Shown: positions 1-3,921 of the stretch, piece after piece
How the letters are laid out: every line of letters begins with the position of its first letter
How positions within the stretch are numbered: position 1 is the first letter of the stretch
Assembly: GCA_025350885.1 (NCBI GenBank)
Contig: JANXXA010000293.1
Location: 1-5,491 of the forward strand
Reading direction: 5' to 3'
Origin: Phenylobacterium sp.
GTDB lineage: Bacteria; Pseudomonadota; Alphaproteobacteria; Caulobacterales; Caulobacteraceae
Length of the DNA stretch: 5,491 nt
Notes under the pieces: model-generated
Database searches by the model: none
The model's input: the letters and a program-made list of their open reading frames with translations, nothing else
What the model was told of the DNA's origin: nothing
Program-made: the position numbers and the translations under genes

Positions 1-288
1 GGTCGCCACCACCAGCTTGCCGCAGCGGTCGTAAGCCACCTGGTGGGCGTCAAGGAAGGCGTACAGCGCGCGGCGACCCTGCACGCAGAGCCGCGCCTTC
101 AGCGAGCCGGTCGGGTAGTAAAGGCCGCCGTGAATTACCTCGGAATTGCGCGAGGAGACCCCCTGGCCGATGGCCTGGTCCTGCTCCAGCACCGCCACCG
201 TCTGGCCGCGCCGGCTGAGCCCATAGCCGCACGCCAGACCCACGGCGCCCGCGCCCACCACCACCGCGTCGAAGTCGAACTGGCTCAT
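1..288 (-). CDS. FAD-dependent oxidoreductase, L-2-hydroxyglutarate oxidase (LhgO/L2HGDH)-like, N-terminal part
   Basis: The first 96 residues of a gene that continues beyond the left edge. The protein begins [17 protein letters not shown], a beta strand leading into a GxGxxG dinucleotide-binding loop (residues 12-17), with Glu35 at the end of the second strand (VAVLEQD), where the FAD ribose is normally bound. A second block, [11 protein letters not shown] (45-55) followed by [13 protein letters not shown] (56-68), and the later CGKLVVAT are typical of the DAO-fold enzymes related to L-2-hydroxyglutarate oxidase, which oxidise 2-hydroxy acids to 2-keto acids. No signal peptide is visible, so it is probably cytoplasmic or loosely membrane-associated. 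The ATG at 288 is used because the Rossmann motif starts directly after it; the Shine-Dalgarno match upstream is weak. It diverges from the serine hydrolase across 89 bp. The family is clear, but the exact substrate cannot be told from this fragment. Confidence 0.88.
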   Translation of the reverse strand, partial: MSQFDFDAVVVGAGAVGLACGYGLSRRGQTVAVLEQDQAIGQGVSSRNSEVIHGGLYYPTGSLKARLCVQGRRALYAFLDAHQVAYDRCGKLVVAT

Positions 289-377
289 CGCGGTCACGCC
301 TAGAGCAAGCCGCGCCGGATGCAAACCGCCCCGTCCCCTGCTAGAGATCGGCCACCACAAAGCCCGAGGGACTGTTG
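289..377. promoter_or_regulatory. divergent intergenic region with a weak -10-like element
   Basis: These 89 bp separate the divergent oxidoreductase (minus) and serine hydrolase (plus), so they should hold promoters for both. A GCTAGAGA at 340-347 resembles the alphaproteobacterial housekeeping -10 (GCTANAWC) and would place a start about 25 nt upstream of the hydrolase ATG. No convincing -35 precedes it. On the minus strand only a poor GCTCTAGG-like -10 is seen. GAGGGA at 365-370 is the hydrolase ribosome binding site. Confidence 0.25.
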
Positions 378-1559
378 ATGAAGTCGTTTGTTTTGGTGAT
401 CGCCGCAGGACTGGTCCTGGCCGCGGGGGCGGCCTCCGCCCAGGTGCCGCTCGACCCTAGGTCGACGGCTCCGATCGCCGGCATCCTCACCTGGACGCCG
501 GAGCAGCAGGCCAGCGGCTATCGCGACATCGAGCACATCTTCAGGACCCATACGGTCAAGCGGGGGAAGAAAGTCCATCCGCTGCCGATAGCCGCCCGGC
601 AGATCGATCCGACCTTCAGCTATCAGGGCAAGACCTGGACGGTGGGCGACTACATGGCCGCCTATCGCGTCTCCGGCCTCCTGGTGCTGAAGGACGGCAA
701 GATCGTGCTCGAGAAGTACGGCCTGGGCCGCAAGCCGAGGGACCGCTGGACCTCGTTTTCCGTGGCCAAGTCGTTGACCTCGACGCTGGTGGGCGCGGCC
801 ATTCAGGACGGCAGTATCAAGAGCCTCAACGATCCGATCACCGCCTATGTGCCAGACCTCAAGGGCTCGGCCTACGAGGGCGTCACCGTGCGCCAGATGC
901 TGATGATGAGCTCGGGCGTGAAGTGGAACGAAGACTACACCGACCCGAAATCCGACGTGGCCCAGGCCGGCAATACCGTCACCGAGCCCGGCGTCAACCC
1001 GATGGTCAGCTACCTGCGCAAGCTGCCGCGGGCCAACCCGCCGGGCGCGAAGTTCAACTACAACACCGGCGAGACCGACCTGGTGGGCGTGCTGGTCTCC
1101 AAGGCCACTGGCAAGACCCTGGCGCAGTACGCCTCGGAGAAGATCTGGCAACCTTATGGGATGGGCCGCGACGCGGTGTGGATGACCGATCCCGGCGGCC
1201 AGGAGCGCGGCGGCTGCTGCCTCTCCATGACGCTTCGAGACTACGGGCGCCTGGGGTTGTTCATCGCCGGCGACGGCAAGGCGGGCGGCAAGCCGATCAC
1301 GCCCCCCGGCTATATCGCCGAGGCCACCCGGCGCGAGATCGACAACGGCGATCCGGCGCCCGGCGGCTATGGCTATTTCTGGTGGATCTTCGACAACGGC
1401 GGCTATTCCGGCCTGGGCATCTTTGGTCAGTCGGTGACGCTATTCCCCGCCGAACACCTGATCATTGTCCAGAACGCGGCCTGGCCGAGGGCCACCGGCA
1501 AGGACCTGAGCGCCGCGCGCGCGGCGATGTGGCAAGGCGTGCGGGCGGCGGTGAAGTAG
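378..1559 (+). CDS. Exported serine hydrolase, class C beta-lactamase / 6-aminohexanoate-dimer hydrolase-like family
   Basis: A 393-residue protein starting [18 protein letters not shown], a clear Sec signal peptide with probable cleavage after ASA (about residue 21), so it acts in the periplasm or is secreted. The catalytic serine lies in SVAK (SxxK, residues 128-131), inside [16 protein letters not shown]. The second motif is FNYNTGETD, with Tyr228 in the role of the YxN tyrosine. [18 protein letters not shown] (about 278-295) and GIFGQS near 347 are typical of the NylB/EstB-like branch rather than true AmpC enzymes, and no C-terminal KTG is present. Such enzymes hydrolyse esters or amides, and the natural substrate is usually unknown. 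The ATG at 378 has GAGGGA seven bases upstream; a TTG three bases earlier is in frame but badly spaced. It converges on the DUF1080 gene with 13 bp between stops. The family is confident; beta-lactam resistance is not implied. Confidence 0.92.
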   Translation: MKSFVLVIAAGLVLAAGAASAQVPLDPRSTAPIAGILTWTPEQQASGYRDIEHIFRTHTVKRGKKVHPLPIAARQIDPTFSYQGKTWTVGDYMAAYRVSGLLVLKDGKIVLEKYGLGRKPRDRWTSFSVAKSLTSTLVGAAIQDGSIKSLNDPITAYVPDLKGSAYEGVTVRQMLMMSSGVKWNEDYTDPKSDVAQAGNTVTEPGVNPMVSYLRKLPRANPPGAKFNYNTGETDLVGVLVSKATGKTLAQYASEKIWQPYGMGRDAVWMTDPGGQERGGCCLSMTLRDYGRLGLFIAGDGKAGGKPITPPGYIAEATRREIDNGDPAPGGYGYFWWIFDNGGYSGLGIFGQSVTLFPAEHLIIVQNAAWPRATGKDLSAARAAMWQGVRAAVK

Positions 1560-1572
1560 CGGCGGACGAGGT

Positions 1573-2166
1573 CTAGATTTCCCGCACCCGCACCTTGCGG
1601 AATTTCACCACGCCGGCGCCGTATTGCAGGGCGATGCGGCCGTGTGCGTGGGCGGCGTCGGCGACGTTGTCGACGGTGCGCACGCCGTTCACCGCGACGC
1701 TGAAGCGGTCGCCCCGGGCGGTGATCTCCATCCGGTTCCAGCGGCCGCCGGCCTTGGGCATGGGCGAGACCTTGGCGACATTGACGATCGCGCCGGTGCC
1801 ATAGGTCGGGTCGGGCCGCCGGTCGAAGATGTTGACCTCATAGGCGGTGTCGACGCCGATCCTGGCCGGGTTGGTGCAGCGGATGAAGATGCCGCTGTTG
1901 GCGTCGTCGCTGACCCAGAACTCCGCCTCGATCCGCACGTCGCCGTAGGTGTCGCGGGAGACCAGGAAGCCGCCCTTGCCGGCATCGGCCTGGACCGCGC
2001 CGTCCTTCACCGCCCAGTTGGCGTCACCGATGGGGGTCCAGCCGTCGAGGCTGTGGCCGTCGAGGATAATCTTCCAGCGCCTGCCGGGCCTGGCGAAGGC
2101 CGACGGCGCCAGCGCCGCGGCGAACGCGGCCGACAGTCCGAGCCCAAGGGCAACGCGGCGTTCCAT
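1573..2166 (-). CDS. Exported DUF1080 (3-keto-disaccharide hydrolase-like) protein
   Basis: A protein of 197 residues. It opens with MERRVALGLGLSAAFAAALA and a likely cleavage after SAFA (about residue 26). The Arg pair before the hydrophobic stretch gives a weak twin-arginine look, so export could be by Tat or Sec. The mature part is one DUF1080 domain with a concanavalin/LamG-like fold: LDGHSLDGWTPIGDANW (35-51), VKDGAVQ, the strand RIEAEFWVSDDANSGIFIR (78-96), YEVNIFD (109-115), WNRMEI (143-148) and VAVNGVRTV (157-165). These match the family's usual blocks over its usual single-domain length. Family members act on 3-keto-glycosides or bind sugars; the substrate here is unknown. Two ATGs are adjacent (2169 and 2166). 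The one at 2166 is preferred because GGGGA (2173-2177) lies six bases upstream, against three for the other. No sugar-metabolism partner is next to it. Confidence 0.88.
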   Translation of the reverse strand: MERRVALGLGLSAAFAAALAPSAFARPGRRWKIILDGHSLDGWTPIGDANWAVKDGAVQADAGKGGFLVSRDTYGDVRIEAEFWVSDDANSGIFIRCTNPARIGVDTAYEVNIFDRRPDPTYGTGAIVNVAKVSPMPKAGGRWNRMEITARGDRFSVAVNGVRTVDNVADAAHAHGRIALQYGAGVVKFRKVRVREI

Positions 2167-2212
2167 CATCTGTCCCCGGATCCGCGCCGGCTGACAGACG
2201 CGGCGCCCCCGG

Positions 2213-2242
2213 ACCCTAGCGCCGGTCGCGACAACTTCACAA
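2213..2242 (-). promoter_or_regulatory. possible promoter for the DUF1080 gene
   Basis: Read on the minus strand, TTGTGAA (2242-2236) is followed after 15 bp by GCTAGGGT (2220-2213). This resembles the Caulobacter-type housekeeping promoter (TTGACGS, then GCTANAWC), with several mismatches and a spacer slightly longer than usual. It lies about 45 bp upstream of the DUF1080 start. This is a by-eye match only. Confidence 0.22.
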
Positions 2243-2250
2243 CCGCGGCG

Positions 2251-2275
2251 GGTTGCAGACGTCAGGCGTCAGAAC
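2251..2275. repeat. 25-bp exact direct repeat, copy 1
   Basis: This begins GGTTGCAGACGTCAGG and ends CGTCAGAAC, and is identical over 25 bases to 2489-2513. It contains an internal near-tandem 7-mer, ACGTCAG then GCGTCAG (2259-2272). The match stops at both ends: the preceding bases are g and t, and the following bases are tcggg and atgtc. The two copies start 238 bp apart. Confidence 0.9.
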
Positions 2276-2302
2276 TCGGGTTAACAGAACCCAACTTTTT
2301 TC

Positions 2303-2443
2303 TGTCCCGGACGCAAGCCTGCGCCCGCAGGCTGGAGAGCCGGGACCCAGCGGCCGCCGCCACCCAGGCTGGGTCCCGGATCGGCTCGGAGCCTGTCCTC
2401 GGGTCGGCCCTTGGCCGAGCCCGGGGGGCCGTCCGGGATGACA
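2303..2443. repeat. Palindromic intergenic repeat element, alphaproteobacterial type
   Basis: The outer arms are TCCCGGACG (2305-2313) and its exact complement CGTCCGGGA (2430-2438). The inner arms are CCGGGACCCAG (2340-2350) and CTGGGTCCCGG (2369-2379), 11 bp and perfect. Between the left arms sits a local hairpin, AGCCTGCG/CGCAGGCT (2316-2333). Between the right arms is a second imperfect hairpin, GGGTCGGCC with GGCCGAGCCC (about 2401-2422). A small palindrome, ACCCAGGCTGGGT, is at 2362-2374. This nested layout, with GGGTCCCGG inside and CGTCCGGGATGACA at the right end, matches the dispersed intergenic palindromes known from Caulobacter and related genera. The left end lacks the AT that would complete the mirror of the right end. 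The element would form a strong structure in RNA but has no T-tract, so it is not a standard terminator. Confidence 0.75.
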
Positions 2444-2488
2444 AAGTTTAGGGGCTTGCCTGACGAATTAACTTGAGTTCGGAGCCTT

Positions 2489-2513
2489 GGTTGCAGACGT
2501 CAGGCGTCAGAAC
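2489..2513. repeat. 25-bp exact direct repeat, copy 2, overlapping the end of the GFA gene
   Basis: Identical to 2251-2275. Its last seven bases (2507-2513) encode, on the minus strand, the TGA stop and the final Phe codon of the GFA-family gene, plus one base of the Met codon before it. The repeat therefore reaches into coding sequence at this copy only. Confidence 0.9.
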
Positions 2514-3010
2514 ATGTCGTCCCAGGCAGCCGGCTTTTTCTTGCGGGGGCGTTCGAACATCACGCCGGGATAGCCCTTCAGCGGGCTCAGCGCTTCGCCA
2601 GACCAAAGCCAGTCGGCGGCTTCGCCCAGGTTCATGTGATAACGCGGCTCGCGGCCGGTGCGCTCGGTGAACAGCGCACGGGGAATGTTGACCATGGTCG
2701 GGGCGCCGGCGCGTTCATAGATCAGCGGCGTGCCGCAACGGGCGCAGAAGCTGCGCGCGGTCCCGGCTTCGGCGTCCTCGAACCGGGTGATCTGCGCCGC
2801 GCCCTCCAGCACCCGGAACCGGCTCTTGTAGCTGCCGACGTAGGTGGCATAGGCGCAGCCCTGGGCGTGGCGGCTGGCGGGCGCATGATCGTGCCACGCC
2901 CACCGCGCCGGCACGTCGATCTCCAGCTTCACCGCCCCGCAGACGCACTGCCCCGCAGCCTGGACGGCGGAAGCCTTGGTGAGCTTGGGGAGGGGTTGGG
3001 CGTGGCGCAT
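2507..3010 (-). CDS. GFA-family protein (glutathione-dependent formaldehyde-activating enzyme-like) with a degenerate metal site
   Basis: A 167-residue protein with the GFA (Mss4-like) fold. It has GQCVCGAVKLEI (C22-x-C24), the strand region YATYVGSYKSRFRVLEG (54-70), then RSFCARCGTPLIYE with C89-x-x-C92. Family members normally carry a central CxCxxC after the first pair to build a second zinc site and bind glutathione. Here that stretch reads WHDHAPASRHAQGCAYAT (39-56), with His40, His42 and Ser46 in place of the three cysteines. Glutathione-dependent formaldehyde chemistry is therefore doubtful, and the role is unknown. The ATG at 3010 is chosen because GGAGG (3020-3016) lies five bases upstream; an in-frame ATG at 3025 has no such site. 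The tail is basic then acidic (RPRKKKPAAWDDMF). The gene is transcribed alone, divergent from mntA. Confidence 0.85.
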   Translation of the reverse strand: MRHAQPLPKLTKASAVQAAGQCVCGAVKLEIDVPARWAWHDHAPASRHAQGCAYATYVGSYKSRFRVLEGAAQITRFEDAEAGTARSFCARCGTPLIYERAGAPTMVNIPRALFTERTGREPRYHMNLGEAADWLWSGEALSPLKGYPGVMFERPRKKKPAAWDDMF

Positions 3011-3207
3011 GAGAGCCTCCAGCATCTGGAACCACGAGCTGGCCCGGCAAATTGCCGCCAGGCGCCGCCTCGATTACCCAAGCCTCGTCTTCTCCACGGC
3101 TGAGGTCCAGCGTGACGCCCCAGGCTGCTGCAGATATCGCGCCGGTCATCCGCAGGGCGGCGGCGATCCTCCTGTTGCGGGAATGGTCGCGACAGGGCCG
3201 CATTGCC

Positions 3208-3215
3208 GCTATGCT
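3208..3215 (+). promoter_or_regulatory. possible -10 element for the MNT/HEPN operon
   Basis: GCTATGCT matches the first four bases of the alphaproteobacterial -10 (GCTANAWC) and contains TATGCT. The -35 is not convincing. Its end lies six bases before the mntA ATG at 3222, so a transcript starting the normal distance downstream would begin at or very near the ATG, giving a leaderless message. That fits the absence of a Shine-Dalgarno sequence before this ATG. Confidence 0.22.
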
Positions 3216-3221
3216 TCCGGC

Positions 3222-3518
3222 ATGACCCGCGACGCCATCATCGCCATCCTGCGCGCACACGAAGCCCCGCTGCGACGGCAGGGCGTGGTGCGGGCGGCGC
3301 TGTTCGGGTCCGCCGCCCGGGGCGACGCGACGCCCGCGAGCGATCTCGACATCATGGTCGATATCGATCCGGCGGCGCGGGTGGACCTCTACGGCTATGT
3401 CGGCATCACCCAGTACATCGCCAGGCTGTTCTCCGTGCCGGTGGACGTGGCTGACCGGACGATGCTGATCGACGCCGTTCGCCGGACAGCCGAGCAAGAT
3501 GCGGTCTATGCCTTCTGA
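3222..3518 (+). CDS. mntA: MNT-domain nucleotidyltransferase antitoxin (MntA-like)
   Basis: A 98-residue minimal nucleotidyltransferase. The catalytic core is LFGSAARGDATPASDLDIMV: Gly29-Ser30, ten residues, then Asp41-x-Asp43, an exact GSx10DxD motif. A third acidic residue is Asp75 in VPVDVAD. Proteins of this size and motif are the antitoxins of HEPN/MNT toxin-antitoxin systems. In the characterised pairs they neutralise the HEPN RNase by transferring AMP groups from ATP to a tyrosine next to its active site. The start at 3222 gives the normal family length; the frame is open further upstream, but that sequence looks non-coding. No Shine-Dalgarno is seen. The 3' end overlaps the HEPN gene by 20 bp, in a different frame, which indicates translational coupling. 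Antitoxin-first order is one of the usual arrangements. The function is inferred from the motif and the partner. Confidence 0.9.
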   Translation: MTRDAIIAILRAHEAPLRRQGVVRAALFGSAARGDATPASDLDIMVDIDPAARVDLYGYVGITQYIARLFSVPVDVADRTMLIDAVRRTAEQDAVYAF

Positions 3519-3888
3519 CATCGCGCCGACGCAGAAGGAGCAGTTGGCCTGGCGCGCCATCCGCGACAACGCAGTGTTGGCTCAGAGCTTCGTCGCCGAC
3601 ATGACGGCCGATGAATTCGCATCGGACCGCCGCACGTTCTACGCGGTGACACGCTGTTTGGAGATCATTTCCGAGGCCGCGCGGCGGCTTCGCGGCGTGC
3701 AGCAGCATCAGACTTCGAACCTCGAATGGCGACAGATCGAAGACGCCGGCAACGTGTTCCGCCACCTCTACCAGCACGTGGCGGAAAGCCGGATCTGGCT
3801 GACCGTTCACGAGCGCCTTCCCGCGCTTCTGGCGGCCGCAGACGCCGCCCTGGGCGACGTGGCGCCCCGCGCGCATAAACCCAAATAG
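3499..3888 (+). CDS. hepT: HEPN-domain (DUF86, HepT-like) putative RNase toxin
   Basis: A 129-residue all-helical protein of the DUF86/HepT family. It has an N-terminal helix (LAWRAIRDNAVLAQSFVADM), a conserved helix with RRTFYAVTRCLEIISEAARRL (44-64), the active-site region WRQIEDAGNVFRHLYQHV (77-94), and a last helix with RIWLTVHERLPALLAAADAA. In characterised HepT toxins the motif Rx4HxY forms the RNase centre, and its Tyr is the AMPylation target of MntA. Here His89 and Tyr91 (HLY) are present, but the Arg position is Gly84, while Arg88 directly precedes the His. The ATG at 3499 overlaps mntA by 20 bp. A second ATG at 3508 (126 residues) is equally possible, since neither has a strong ribosome binding site. 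The stop lies 33 bp from the convergent ferredoxin oxidoreductase gene. Family and pairing are secure; RNase activity is not proven by the sequence. Confidence 0.88.
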   Translation: MRSMPSDIAPTQKEQLAWRAIRDNAVLAQSFVADMTADEFASDRRTFYAVTRCLEIISEAARRLRGVQQHQTSNLEWRQIEDAGNVFRHLYQHVAESRIWLTVHERLPALLAAADAALGDVAPRAHKPK

Positions 3889-3921
3889 CCGCACACTTCT
3901 GCAGTCGGTCGGGCGGTGCTC

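Larger units (their letters stand above)
2170..2506. other. 337-bp gene-free region carrying repeats
   Basis: No credible gene is seen here on either strand; frames that stay open are antisense read-through from neighbours. The stretch holds the upstream region of the DUF1080 gene, two copies of a 25-bp direct repeat (the second running into the GFA gene), and between them a large palindromic repeat element. A local AT-rich segment (about 2441-2480) lies between the palindrome and the GFA stop codon. Confidence 0.7.

Noticed and set aside
300..1151. Long open frame on the minus strand (about 283 codons) opposite the serine hydrolase
   Set aside because: It is an antisense shadow in high-GC DNA: it lies over the catalytic motifs of a well-supported gene, and its translation is rich in Gly, Arg and His without family motifs.
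2278..2301. Terminator-like hairpin GGGTT/AACCC followed by six T on the plus strand
   Set aside because: The stem is only 5 bp, three bases separate it from the T run, and no plus-strand gene ends upstream; the nearest one stops at 1559.
1624..2451. Long plus-strand open frame (about 275 codons) across the DUF1080 gene and the repeat region
   Set aside because: It is antisense to a recognisable DUF1080 gene and runs through the palindromic repeat; the protein shows no family features.
2251..2513. CRISPR-like repeat pair
   Set aside because: There are only two copies with a 213-bp interval, far larger than a spacer, and no cas genes are present.
2976..3221. Upstream in-frame extension of the MNT gene by 82 codons
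   Set aside because: MNT antitoxins are about 100 residues. The added part would overlap the GFA gene start and has no recognisable domain.
2715..3569. Minus-strand open frame (about 284 codons) across the GFA gene, the divergent gap and mntA
   Set aside because: It overlaps two well-supported genes in other frames. The part over the gap (3026-3150) reads somewhat protein-like (AAAWGVTLDLSRGEDEAWVI), but it has no proper start: an AGGAGG at 3168-3173 on the minus strand is too far from the next ATG.
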